Shown piece after piece: positions 35,956 to 47,519 of a stretch of 64,000 nucleotides of DNA. Origin of the DNA: Obelidium mucronatum (taxonomy: Eukaryota; Chytridiomycota; Chytridiomycetes; Chytridiales; Chytriomycetaceae); the NCBI GenBank assembly GCA_025765595.1, contig JAIVFH010000088.1:1-64000 (forward strand), read 5' to 3'. Made by a program: the position numbers and the translations under genes. Under the pieces are notes generated by a model. The model was not told the DNA's origin and ran no database searches. It was given only the letters and a program-made list of their open reading frames with translations. How positions within the stretch are numbered: the first letter of the stretch is position 1; the number at the start of each line of letters is the position of its first letter.

Positions 35956-38720
35956 GGGGTTCTCGCGAACACGTTTTACAAAAGCATCGTTATCGGAATA
36001 CATTACTAACGTTTTGACAACATCCAATTTCAAATCTTCGCAGAGATTCATTAGAAAAGGGACTTCGAGCGACGCTTCATAGAATGCAATGTGCTCCGCT
36101 GCTGTTTGATCCGCGGTACACACTTTCTGCTTATTCGAGCGCCAACTAATAGCAGATTTTCCCATGAATTTGAAAATCCAACCCGTTTGAGCTTTTCCAC
36201 TTTCCGCATCCGGTTCCGACGCGTCAGCCAAACCAATGAAATAGATTTGCTTCGGAATAGGATTGGGAGCACGATAGTAGACAATTCCCATATCGTAAGT
36301 ATGCTTTAAATAACGCAATACCTTTTTCGCACCATTCCAGTGACGCATTGTTGGTTTGTGGAGAGCGCGAGACCATAGGCTTACACTTGCACTAATATCC
36401 AACCGACTAATCACACATGGATACATCAGACTTCCGATAAGAGAATTATAATCAAAACTGATTAAGTCCAAGTCCTCTTCGCTGTCAGCCTTTTCCGTGA
36501 AATCCGCTCCTACTGACATAGGAATACGAGTCCCGTTACAATCTTGCATCTTGAAGCGATTCAGAATACGATGAACGTATTTTGATTGATGCAATAACGC
36601 GTAACTACCGTCTGACCCATAATCGATTTCCATACCCAAGTGGTATTCGCAGCGACCTTGGTATGTGATGTCAACTTTTGATTTGATGTCTTCAACAACA
36701 GATTCAATAATCGACTCATGACAGATAATCAAGATATTGTCAACGTAGAACGCTATCCAGATCCAGAAGCCGTCGACATATTTTTCAAATAGACAAGGAT
36801 CCGCATAACTCATCGTATATCCCAGAGATACCAGGATACATAGCTTTTGATACCATAATCTTCCAGCTTGCTTTAACCCGTAGAGACCTTTGAGTAACAA
36901 CCACAGCACATCCTTTCGCGAATAGCAACTTGGTGGTCTAACGTAAACTTCCACATCAAGCTCTCCATTCAGGTATGCTCCCACCGCATCCGCTGTGTAT
37001 ATCCCAATGTGAAGCCACATAGACATTGCAATGAGAAAACACATTGTTGTGTTTTTGATGACTGGTGAGTATGTGTCCACAAAATTGACACCATAGCGTT
37101 GATAATCTCCTCGCGCCACTATTCGACACTTGAATTTCGAGACTTTATTAGCCGGGAGATCCTTGTGGTTCTTCACAGCATAGACTTCCATAGTAGGGAT
37201 AATTTCCGTACCCTCTGGAACATCGGAAGCTAGAATCTCCTTGTAAGTCTTGTGATTCTCCAAGTTCTTCAACTCCGCTTCTTCAGCATTCAACCATTCG
37301 CGTCGATTCGCTGTCTTGAATATGTCCGCATGTCTGATTGGTACATTTCCATCCCAAACCAGACCAACTATTTTCTCCTTCGCGGTACTGGTAGTTGTTG
37401 CGTGCATTGCGTAGACTATTAACGATGGTTCCAGGAATATTGGTAATGCACAGTCCTTTTGCGTCGCGTACGCCATAAGACCCACATGTTCCAACTTTGA
37501 ATAAGACGTTTCATAGTCCGACGAAGAATCTTCATCATCCTCATCGCTTTCGGTTTCCTTTTCGATGGTAACCCGTTTCTTTATAGTCTGGCTACGTGTT
37601 TTTCTCAGGCTACTAGGTCTTTTCTCCCCCTGAACCACAGGAGCTTTCGCGTTTGGAATAAAGTCCATGAGTCTCGTTTCTTGTAGATTAATCGCATCGG
37701 ACAGAGAAGAATCAAGGTCCTTTTGAAAATCCCGTTTTTCGTCTGCAGTTTCGTTGTCAGGAGCGTCCTCTGGAAACTCTTGCGTTTGTCCTTGATCATT
37801 TGCGGTACCCGCAGTAATCGACATCGGAAAATCGTCTTCGAAGAATGAACAATCTTGGAATCGATGAAAAGACAACATTCCTTCCAAGTTGATGCAACGT
37901 ATAATCGAGGGTGAGTGGTGTCCAACATACGTTTTGGTAGCTACACTCGCGGACAACTCCCCCTTTTTTCCTCTCTTATAGATCGGAACCATGACTTTGC
38001 ATCCAAAAATCCGGAATTGCTGGATTTCAGGCTTGCACGCGTTGTATCGAATAAATGGAGATTCCAGGTCGTTGCGAACCGAAGGCCATAAATTCCGTAA
38101 ATCGTTCGCCATAATTAATGAATGTCCCCAAAGATTTGCTGGGAATTTTGCGTGGATATGCAGCGTCCGTCCCGTTGATTTGACAATACCAATTGTCCGC
38201 TCAGCAACACCATCCATATGTGGATAATCCACCACAATGGTTTCTGATGTAATTCCGCGGGATTCACACATCTCTTGGAATATTTCGCTTGTCGCTATTT
38301 CTCCATTGTCCAATCGAATAACTCTACATTGGCGCTGAGTTGTCGCTTCAATTAACGCCATCACCATTAGCATCTCCGCTAATGCGTGACTTTTCCGTTG
38401 CAATAATCGAATAAAAGAGAACCGCGAGAAATCGTCCACGACCATTAGAAAATACTGATACATTTTCCCGTTGTAGTAGAATCCTGGTTCGTATTTCCCC
38501 GCAACGTCTGCGTGCAGCATTTCTCCAGGGCCATTGGTTTTAATTGCGACCCATCTGGATTCTGATCCGACTTTTGCCCTCTTGAACTTTCCGGCTACAC
38601 ACGACTCACAGTGAAGGTTTTCACCAAGAACTAGCTTTTGAAATTTATCTGAATTAATAGATCCAGAATAGACTAAATTTCTTAGAGCAATAGCGTGGGG
38701 GTGACCGAAGCGATTGTGTA
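35956..38720 (-). mobile_element. Central Ty1/copia element, pol part (integrase, RT, RNase H)
   Basis: A continuous minus frame reads the HHCC zinc finger (HNRFGHPH ... CESCVAGKF), the integrase core (HADVAGKY, RLDNGEI, DGVAERT supply the D, D, E residues), reverse transcriptase (YLNGELDVEVYVRPP, LKGLYGLKQAGRLWY, FYVDNILII) and RNase H (LADASEPDAESG, TAAEHIAFYEAS, MYSDNDAF). The second Asp of the usual YVDD box is Asn, which may inactivate RT. RNase H is cut at about 35955, right at the arm junction; the frame continues antisense into the arm and that tail is not part of the protein. The 3' LTR is missing. The 5' side is broken by the insertion 38721-42993. Confidence 0.9.
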
Positions 38721-38861
38721 TAGTCCTTTTTAGCCTCAGCTATAAAGCTACACATCCTTTTTCTCTGTGCGGCGACATTTTGCTGAGCCACCATTATAAT
38801 AAAGTGATGGCCCCCCTATTTCATTGATTTGTCAATAAACGCTATTGATAAGAAACTCAGT

Positions 38862-41633
38862 TTCCAATAATTTCAAAATATTGGAAGTCACTAACCAGAG
38901 TTTGCGCATATTTGACATGAAGAATTGACTTCAATTTTTAGTTCCTGTTTCATTGAATGACTCACCACTTTAAAGAAGAGTCATCAACAAGAAGGTATAA
39001 TTTCCAACATTCCTGAAATATTCGAAGGATCCCCTAATGAAACTGGATTTCTTTTTCCATTTATCATCTTGATGACTAATCACTTCTTCTGCTACTTCTG
39101 CGATAGCAATTTGGTCAACATTCATCTTGATTGCATTCAAATGAGGACAAACTAGGAAGCCAAATACATACCCAAACATTCCTACGTTGAAAGAATTCAG
39201 TTGAATACCAAACAAACTGAATAATTTTTCATTTAGTAAAAAGTTATGTCAAAGCAGTGATGCAAGCAAGTTGATATTTATCTGTGTTCCAATAAAAGTA
39301 AAATATTGGAAGAATTCTTTGTTTTCCAACAATTCAACTTTTATTGGAAAAAGAATCACCTCCCAAAATGTCCTGAAGATTTCAAACTTAACATGCTAGT
39401 TGGCAAATCAAAGTTAAAATACCAAGACCGTCTATTGGAATCTGCCTTCTACTTCTGCCATGGAGTTATGGTTTGAAGCATAGGCAAAGAGTTATGGAGA
39501 AAAAATTTGAAATATTATGATAAAGAGTTTGGTTCAAAGTACGCAGATGAGAAATTCTGCAGGGGGGGATTGGTCTTCTTTTATACTTTTCCCGCCCAAA
39601 CCAAGCACCTGCCAAGCACTGTGAATGAAAACCAAGCAATTTGAATTGTGTGCAAAAAAACAAGACAACAGCAGCTGCCACACTGACTCATGAACAACAA
39701 ACAAACAGAGCTGTAGTAAGGACATGGCGCCATCCTCAGTGTCTCATCTGTTGCTAAATTACTTAAAAAAGCGGCCGTAAAAGGACTCTGCTTCAGACAC
39801 CCACCTTTGGAGTGTCCAGTACTCATAGGTTCCATCATTGTTTCAAAGCTTTCTGAAATTCTGTTGATTGGGTGTTAGCTGGATACAAATGAGCCTGCAG
39901 CATGCTGGGTGAAATGCTGCTGTCTTCCAATAATCCAAGATTATTGGAAACTGCAAAGAGTAAAAATACTGACTCATTTACATTAAACCACAGCTCCACA
40001 TTAGTTGTTACAAAGAAGTTAATTTCTACTTTGCCAAAACAATGCAAGCAAGTGTGTCTGATCGCCTTCCAATAGCTTCATTTTATTGGAAGCAGGTCAG
40101 CTGAATGAAAAAGAGCCAGATGACAAAGGTTGGTTAGGGTTTAGGGTTAACCCTTCTTCCAATAATTCTATTTTATTGGAAGCCTTTCGCAATTAATAAG
40201 TTGTTATTCAGCTTGACCAAACCTGGACTTTGATCAAGTACATACCTGAACTTTTAAAAAAGCCCCAATTCAGAAACTTAAGGGAGGGGTTTCCAGCTGT
40301 GCAGATTGAGGGAAGCCAGGACCAGCAGAAAGGCAATCTTGACAGGCATGGTGTCCTCAACATTGCACAAGTCCAGGTTGAGCAACTCAAGCTGCAACAG
40401 TGTGCCAAACTCATGCAGAATCACACGGCACTGCAGAAGTGGTGTGACACAATGTTGAAGGGGGCGACGCGTACAAGGACGCCAACCTCCAACGTTGACA
40501 CAATGTCAAAGGCGGCGACGCGTATGAGGACACCAACCTCCAACGTAGCACCAACTTGCGCAGTGGCTTTGTATTGCGCTGGCAAGTCAAGTCCTTGATG
40601 CAGGTGCCTGGCACAGATCAACAAACAAATAGATGCACTGGACAACCTCAACAGGGAGTATGGGTACTGGCAATTACTCTGCAGCAATGTCTGCTGAATC
40701 TGTAGCTGTGACTCCAAAGTCTCTGTACAAAACACCCATACCTTGTTCTTTGTTGTGCAGCAAAGGCTGATCATTGCAGGTGACTAAGCCGTGACTCTGG
40801 GTGGAACTAACCAATCAGTAAACTTTGCGCCGCTTTTGCGTCAATGGAAAAACTCCAGTGCCAAGTGCACCAGCCGCCAGGTCTACTGTCAGCTTGTGGA
40901 CAATCCTTGACGTCATTCTGCGACAGCAAAAAACCAGCCTTGGTGAAAATGGTCCCAGTGCTGCTGCGCTGCCCTTGACAAATCAAACACATGCGTCAGC
41001 AGAAACTGGGTCATCATGGCCATGTGCAGCTTCCCAGAATGTTTTGTTTATTCTGTCTTCATGCCTTCCAATAATTTTATTTTATTGGAACAGACCAGTC
41101 CTGTCAGCACACCTATTCCCATTTTTTGCTCATTGGTGCTGTAGTCAATGTAACGGCGGCACAGCAGCAGGTCTCATGATTGAAGGACATACAATTCACT
41201 CCTATTGTGTGTGGATCATATGTTTGTATCCATCTCCTCCTTTGAATCACACTATAAAAAACCAAGATACAATGTGCTTACCTGCCCATTGTTGACAAGG
41301 TTTCAATGAAAAAATTGATGCTGTGGGAAAAGCAGATTTGAGAACTTGTGAAGCTTGTGATAATAGCCCCCATGTTTGGGCACTGAAACATCTGCTTGAG
41401 TGGGAGAATAGCGTTGGAGGGGCTCAAATGTTGCTGCTGGTCACCGCCTATGGGCAAACTTGAATTTTGTTGTGTTTTTAACAAAGGTTTGTTTTCCCTT
41501 GATTCCATCTTTCCAATATTTTATTTTATTGGAAAATGGTCTTTCCAATATTTTTATTTTATTGGAAATTGGCCGTTCCAATATCTTTATTTTATTGGAA
41601 AATGGTACAGTCCAATAATCCTATTTTATTGGA
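38862..41633. repeat. Eleven dispersed 25-bp palindromes TTCCAATA-N9-TATTGGAA
   Basis: Positions: 38862-38886, 39287-39311, 39324-39349, 39925-39949, 40067-40091, 40157-40181, 41066-41090, 41511-41534, 41543-41567, 41576-41600, 41611-41633. Eight-base arms are perfect in nine copies; one has a changed arm (39324, 26 bp) and one has lost the outer base pair (41611, 23 bp). The centre is nine bases (eight at 41511), variable in sequence but T-rich at its 3' side (often ATTT), so copies have an orientation. Spacing is irregular, from 14 to about 885 bases. Confidence 0.93.
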
Positions 41634-42376
41634 TACAGGTTTGGCGCCAGAAGGACAAACTTGTATTCAGACCTTGTATTCATGGGGATCCTAGCGCAAA
41701 TGTGTTTGGGGGCATTTATTAAGTCTGACATTGATGCAATCAGTGCTGCAAGTTCCCAATCTACTTTGTCAAATGTCTTGCCAACTCTTTGCTCCAGTGG
41801 CTACGGCAAAGAATCTTGAACAATGTGCTGTCTTGCGGTAGGCAGTCATGGACTTGGCTTGGAAGAAGCAATTGGTGTGCTATCAGATTGTAGTGAAGGC
41901 TCTTGGTTTTCCAAATGACTATGCCACCAGCAAAATTCCCCTCACTTTTGAATTCTATCTTGGAAAGCCTGTGATGATAACAAAAGATCTTTGCCAAGGG
42001 AACTTTGGCCTTTTTTTTTCGCATTTGCTGTTGTGCCAAATGAGTAGTTCATATCAACAACAGTGAATGGTGTGGTGGTAAATCAACTAAAATTCATGCC
42101 TGGCTAGTTGTGGGTCAAAGTTTGTAATTGTAATCTGGCTCTGGTGGCTAGGTGTGCTCCTGGTGCTGTTGCTGTGCCCCCTCTCAGTGTATCTGTCAGA
42201 ATTTTGCTGCCCAATTCTGATAAGTCAAAGTCAATCACTCTGACCCATTTTCCTGCTATCTTGGCTTTGGCTTGCCCCCTGAGAAACTTCAAGGGGTCTT
42301 GAATCATTGGATCACCATCGCTCAATTGTGTGAAGCAGTTTCAATCCGTTATCGGTCTGTTATCTTTTAATCTCCA

Positions 42377-42615
42377 TTTCCTATAAATACCGGAGCGCCA
42401 CCCAATTTTGTCGGTATCTTTCAGTTTGTAACTGTTTGCTGCCGTCGACTAGTCCACCACGGTTGCTCACCTCCATCGCAACGCTATTAGGGTTAGCTCT
42501 CACTATCTATACCTCTATTTGTACGTTTATTTAAATAAGAGATCTTTCAGTTTGTAACTGTTCGCTGCCGTCGACTAGTCCACCACCGCTCACCTCCATT
42601 GCAACGCTATTAGGA
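42377..42615 (+). repeat. TATA box followed by a 75-bp direct repeat
   Basis: CCTATAAATACC lies at 42380-42391. About 35 bases on, a 75-base unit (42417-42491, CTTTCAGTTTGTAACTGTTT onward, ending GCTATTAGG) is repeated at 42543-42615 with a few changes. This looks like a promoter and transcribed leader inside the insertion. No good reading frame follows. Confidence 0.6.
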
Positions 42616-42989
42616 CTCTCGACTTCCGAACAATTCCGAACCCTTCCGGACGCCTCCGACGCCGCAGCCACGACACTACTCCATTAATTGGACCATGCAA
42701 ACTACTTTATATGTAGCTTTCTCTGGAAGACATTGATATCCATAAGACTTGTGCAAAAACTTTCCAGGGCTTATTCAAGAAAGTTCTGGCCCCCTAAAAA
42801 ATTTTAAGACGAGATGATTCGTCTCATTAATTTGGTACAACTGCCGGATTATACTGCCAATCATATTATACATTCCTTCCATCAATGGAAAGACGAGCTT
42901 TTGCTCTTGCTCTTTCTTAAGTATTGACTCGGTTTTATGCAGTACTATTCTTTAAAAGTTCTAAAAAAAAATTCAGAGCTAAAAAGGTC

Positions 42990-43436
42990 CTAGCGGATGG
43001 CTTGCCACCGCACCTCAGTCTCAGGTTTTATTGTATTCGCGTTTGCATTCGAAGAGAACACACGATGAATAACCTTGAATTTTACTAGCTTCAACCCGTT
43101 TCGCGTTGCTTTGGCTTCAAATAAATAGTCTCCAGTGGTCTTATCAAAAAACTGTGATCCATTTTGGTTTGTCACATAATACCACGTTGGATTTGTTAGA
43201 AAGATGTCCCTGTCTGCGAACAGAGTTTGTCGACACTCTTTCGCGTAGATACAGGTAATTGTAACGATAGTCCCATTGAAGTCGAAATGAACTGGCCCTA
43301 GCATTGTGCTGATCATAAAGCCTTCTTTCGCAATCATCCCGATCTGGATGTGGACTTGTTCGTAGCTCTCGAACCAAGAGTGATCACCGATGATGGTGTT
43401 TGTACTCCCTGGATCAAGGATGCCTTCGTAGATCAT
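42990..43436 (-). mobile_element. Central Ty1/copia element, protease region
   Basis: 148-codon frame with the aspartic protease motif GILDPGSTNTIIGD (D-x-G-S-T form of the retropepsin D-T/S-G). Its C-terminal part (KFKVIHRVFSS ... EVRWQAIR) leads toward the integrase zinc finger and is stopped by the TAG at the TIR of the insertion. An in-frame TAA about 10 bases upstream of the first ATG separates it from the gag side. Confidence 0.8.
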
Positions 43437-43765
43437 GCCACTAGTTTACAGAGAGAAAAAACAGCTGCAGTAGTTCTCTTGTTCTTTGCTGGCAATCTTT
43501 CGATGATCCCGGCGATCATCGTTGCTGTCAAAATTAATAAAGAAATTATAACTTTGTCACCCATGGGCGCCCTTCCACCATATCAATAGGAGTTACTTTC
43601 TTTCGTTACAGCATTTTCATTTCTTTTAGGCGCCTCGGGGCGCTGACTTTTGTTCTTATCAATTTTAGATTTTCTTTCTTCCAGAATCAAATCTTAAAAC
43701 TAAAAAACACAAAACACTAAGACAAAAAAGGATTAAAATGATTAAAAGAAAATAGAATTCTCTTC
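43437..43765. other. Gag-protease spacer of the central copia element
   Basis: 329 bases of retroelement sequence with interrupted minus-strand frames (one reads SLLILTATMIAGIIERLP). No separate gene. Confidence 0.5.
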
Positions 43766-44965
43766 TTATCCATTGAATAAACCTTTGTTTGGCTTCCATC
43801 CCACTTGTTTTGGGACTGGTTCGTTGTTCGCAATAGCCGTTGAAGTGGAGGGTGCGTTGGAATAATTATTCCCACCGTGTCCATTTGTTCCGTTGCTATT
43901 TTGAGTTTTGCTTCCCCTATTGGGACAAGCTCTGCTCATGTGCTCTTTTGAGCCGCAGTTCCAACACGACCCACAGTCAAAACTTGGATTGTGTGAACCT
44001 GGACACTTTTCACACTTCGGGTACCTTCCAGAATATGGCTTTGTACCTTTCGCGTCATATTTACGTTTCTTATTTTCGGTAATAGATACTGCTGCCGACA
44101 CTTGGTTTGGAGTATTATTCTGTGGTTTTGGAGCAGCTGACACTTTCGCTGGTTGATTTCTGGTTGTTGCTTGACAGAATGCATCCCAGAAATTGACCAT
44201 ATCAGTTTCCATTGATTCGACAGTTTCGTACTCCTTAGTGCTCAACATCATGACAGCTTGAGCGAATCGATGGTCCAATTTCAATCGAATTGTCTTCTGC
44301 GCTGCCATTCCCATATGGAGGGTTTCCCCAAGCGCAGTACATCTGACTTCAATTTCGCGAACCGCTCTCAGGAAATCTGGAATCGACTGGTTTTCTTTTA
44401 TGCCAAAACCTCGGTAGGTATCTGCAGCAGAGGTATCCAGCTTTCGATTCGCAGGATCTTTCGCACGTCTGAGCTCTTCCCAGAGAGTTGAGGGCGTTTC
44501 GAGATTCGAATATGCGATTTGCATGTTCTTTGACATCCCTTCGTGGATTGCTTTCATCGTCGCACGCATTGCTTCAACGTCAGCGATCTCCCTCTTCTCT
44601 TCAATTTGCCAAAGCTCTTCGAGGACTCTGAAGACTGCCATTGATGCCTTTGTGGTGTCTTCAGGTTGGTTCCCTTTTTCTTCAGTTTCATTTTCCCCAT
44701 CTCCATCTGTTTCATCTTCATCTCCCTCGTCACTGCCGTTGTCAACCTCATTGTCGATTTCAGTGGGTTTGAGGGTAAGAAGCTTATTCCAACCAGATGG
44801 TACGTTTGGTCTTTCGTACTTATTGACGTATGGTTTGAAAGAAGGAGCCAATGTCCTTTGGTTCTTTGCACCAATGACTACCAGAGTCAGCCGTCTCCAA
44901 GCTACGTAGTTTGAATTGTTGAGGATGACTCTCTTTGATTCCGTTTTCGTTTCATCTCCTTTCAT
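43766..44965 (-). mobile_element. Central Ty1/copia element, gag
   Basis: 399-residue intact frame. It has an acidic region at about 74-100 (DNGSDEGDEDETDGDGEN), a helical capsid-like middle (about 105-260) and a CCHC zinc knuckle CWNCGSKEHMSRAC at about 335-348 (C-X2-C-X4-H-X4-C), followed by a Gly/Asn-rich tail. Layout and position downstream of LTR and primer-binding site identify it as gag. It forms the virus-like particle of the retrotransposon. Confidence 0.9.
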
Positions 44966-45036
44966 GATAGTTTTCGTTGTTCTTTTTATGGAACACTATC
45001 CAGGGACAAGTCTATCTTTGGAACTTATGCCTCGAA

Positions 45037-45052
45037 GGTTTGGGCTCATAAC
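45037..45052 (-). promoter_or_regulatory. Primer-binding site, half-tRNA-iMet type
   Basis: Directly after the LTR the minus strand reads GTTATGAGCCCAAACC. Its complement contains GGGCTCATAAC, the anticodon arm of initiator tRNA-Met. Copia and Ty5 are known to prime from a cleaved iMet half ending in this arm, rather than from the tRNA 3' end. Confidence 0.75.
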
Positions 45053-45053
45053 T

Positions 45054-45262
45054 TGTTGGAATCCATTAGCGGCATTCGTTCAAGATCAACCTTTGGCGAT
45101 AAGAACAGACGATGACTTCGATTGTCCGGGAAAGGGAGGGGTTCGTCGGTCTACTTGCGATGTTTTAGAGAAACTTTCGACCCCGTGTTTCGTAAACAAT
45201 AAACACGCTCTTTTACTTTATTTAAGAACACACCGTTGGATTAGCACAGGCGAATCCTGACA
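45054..45262 (-). repeat. 209-bp LTR of the central copia element
   Basis: In element orientation it runs from TGTCAGGATTCGCC to GGATTCCAACA, with TG...CA ends, an AATAAA-like motif in its first 50 bases, then two bases and the primer-binding site. No second copy exists at the other end of the element. Confidence 0.8.
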
Positions 45263-45418
45263 AAGTTTAAGAAGGATGAGAAGTCTGGTCCAAATGAGCT
45301 TGTTGTTTTGAATCAAGACAGGTTCTGGAAACCATTCAAGAAACTGGTTGAGCTGATTCAAAAACATGTAAATCATAGCAAAACTGCAAATGTCAAAGTT
45401 TGGTGTCAATCAGCAGAG
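45263..45418. other. Spacer between LTR and right arm
   Basis: 156 bases found only here. One frame (FKKDEKSGPNELVVLNQD) is open but too short to identify. It may be the sequence into which the central element inserted. Confidence 0.4.
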
Positions 45419-46475
45419 TCCAATATTGCTTTGGAAGGAACACGCATTGTGGAAAGAACTCAGAAGCAATTACCTTTGGTACGTTGTGGTGCATTCCATC
45501 CTTGGTTGTCTCCAAATAACTCCTCCCCCAGCAATCTTCTTAGATGTACACCTCCTGCACTGTTTGGGACATTCCCATTTTTCCGCTTCAAGAGTTGATA
45601 AAGCCTCTATTGGTTGTTTTTGGCATTTCCACGAGATAGCTGCCCCTGACCAGAAATCCACCTGTGGATCTTCTGTCATCAGTACAAGTAGCAAAATCTG
45701 AGTCCAAAAATGTGGTAATGTGTCAACCAACTAATTCCTTGTGTATGGGATATTTTCCATTGCTTTCTTCTCTGCTTCTGTTACTGGGCATTTCTCCTTT
45801 CCCAAGTACGTTGAGTAAGTGTTCATTTGGATATTCAGATCTGTAAGTCAGAACTTTTTCACTAGGCTGTTGACATATTGAGTTTGGGAGAGTTGAATTG
45901 ATTTCCTGTCCGTAGACTGAGTGAATTTCACTCCCAGATACCATTCAAGATCTCTCATCACAAATCTTGATCCCATTTCCTTATTAGCAGTATTGATTGT
46001 ATCAAGGTTATCCCTTGAAAAGATGAGATCATCCACGTATACCAATACCACTACAATGTGTTTCCCAATGTTTTTGGTGTATACACATGGGTCAGCAGCA
46101 CATTGTTTGAAGTTCTGTTGCTTGAGGTACGTCTCCTTTGTAGTATTCCATGCCTGAGGGCTCTGCTTCAGTCCATACAGGCACTTTTTCAGCCTCCATA
46201 CGTACTCTTCTTTCCCCGCCACAACATATCCTTCAGGTTGGATTAAGTAAACCTCCTCTTCCAAGTCAACATTCAGAAAGGCCACATAAACATTGTTGAG
46301 TCAATGGTACCATTATTTCTGTACCCTGACCACCATGATTGTTCGCACTAAAGTAAATTTTACAGTATGACCTCCGCAACCACCGCCACCACCGCGACTG
46401 CCTCCTCTGCCTCTAGACGCGTTTTCTGATGTATTTGCAGGCCGACTTGGGCTTGGCAGACAGGGGCCATGAAGC
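45419..46475 (-). mobile_element. Degenerate Ty1/copia relic (right copy)
   Basis: Mirror of 34901-35955, with the same RT block (46285-45848 minus: FLNVDLEEEVYLIQPEG to YVDDL and beyond). A one-base difference keeps the frame open a few codons longer than in the left copy (ends SLVKKF). Still a fragment. Confidence 0.8.
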
Positions 46476-47519
46476 ACCTGATTAAGTTCAACTGAGGGAA
46501 TTCATGTGAGATGATCCAGCCCAGTCAGCTGCATTTCAGTCCCTGATTTATTTTGCATAACTGTAGCCTTGATGAAGACAATGACGCAGGGGGTTGTAGT
46601 GCATTCCAGCGTCTTCAGCAGCAAATTGGCGTCAAAATTCAGGAAGATTTTTCTGAGCAGCTTCTTCTAAAGTATCATCCAGATCCATCAGATTGTTCAT
46701 TGCGTCTCTGGAGGTGGGTTGAGGAAATATAGATCGAGCTCATGCCAACTCCTGCAGATCCAACGACATGTCCATATCAGACATATCTGTTGGCTGCTCG
46801 GTATCTGGAAAAATGGCATGGCAGAAGCCAGCAGGGAACCCAGTTCTCTTACAGCAGAGGCAATCAAAAGACCTGGTGCTGCATGACTGTCCGAGAGATG
46901 GCAAATGTACCAGTTTGTGGCAGAAATAGCAGCTGCTGATGGGTTCATGTACGCTGCCTCCACACTGGTTGCATGAATCTAGGCTCCAACAGTATCTTCA
47001 TCTTTCATGAGTGGGCCTTTTGTGCAGGGTGCGTTTGGACTTGATTTGTCTCTCAAGTTGCTCATGGTTCTTGAACAAAGAGTCAATAATAATTGTAAAA
47101 TAATTCATAAAATGAACAGCAAGAAACCTTTGATATGCATATTGTCTGAGATAGGCTGTCCATTTATGACAAAGCGGCCGTGATGGGCTCCCAAACTGCG
47201 AACAGCTTTGAAACTTTGCAGTGCCCCAAGGGTTGGGTCTGAACGGGTGGTGTTGGTTACATTGGCAATACCACTTGGGACAATTGATGGTCCTTGGTAG
47301 ACAAATCTTGACCATTGCTGAAAGAAAATACCTGGTGCAACCTCAAAATTCTTTTAGGTGGAACATTTCAGATTGCCCCAAAACCTTTCACACAGTGCGG
47401 AATTGTCATGGTGTATTGCTGTCAAACAAAGTTATACATGCCAGTATACTACATTCTCCTTCAAAACAAGACCTGTAGGATACATTGGTATGCATTGAAC
47501 CTGGTTATGGCTCATCAGG

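Larger units (their letters stand above)
38721..42993. mobile_element. 4.27-kb insertion in copia pol, short TIRs, unknown class
   Basis: Protease (ends at 42990) and integrase zinc finger (from about 38720) should be adjacent in a copia pol, so this stretch is an insertion. Its ends are inverted repeats: left TAGTCCTTTTTAGCCTCAG (38721-38739), right end in reverse complement TAGGACCTTTTTAGCTCTGA (42974-42993). A TA is present at both flanks, so a TA target duplication is possible but cannot be proved. There is no recognisable transposase; the longest frames are about 100-150 codons without known motifs. The interior holds eleven 25-bp palindromes and a tandem repeat near the right end. It could be a non-autonomous DNA transposon or a composite. 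Confidence 0.65.

Noticed and set aside
35776..38520. 914-codon open frame on the minus strand
   Set aside because: The first about 855 codons are copia integrase, RT and RNase H. The last about 60 codons read antisense through the inverted-repeat arm, so I ended the element at the junction and do not treat the tail as protein.
40134..40152. Interstitial telomere (GGTTAGGGTTTAGGGTTAA)
   Set aside because: Only about two to three TTAGGG-like units, and a similar single unit at 42488. Too short to claim a telomere or telomere-derived insertion.
38862..41633. CRISPR array
   Set aside because: The repeated unit is palindromic, but spacing varies from 14 to about 885 bases, the unit centre varies and there are no uniform spacers. 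The genome is also eukaryotic.
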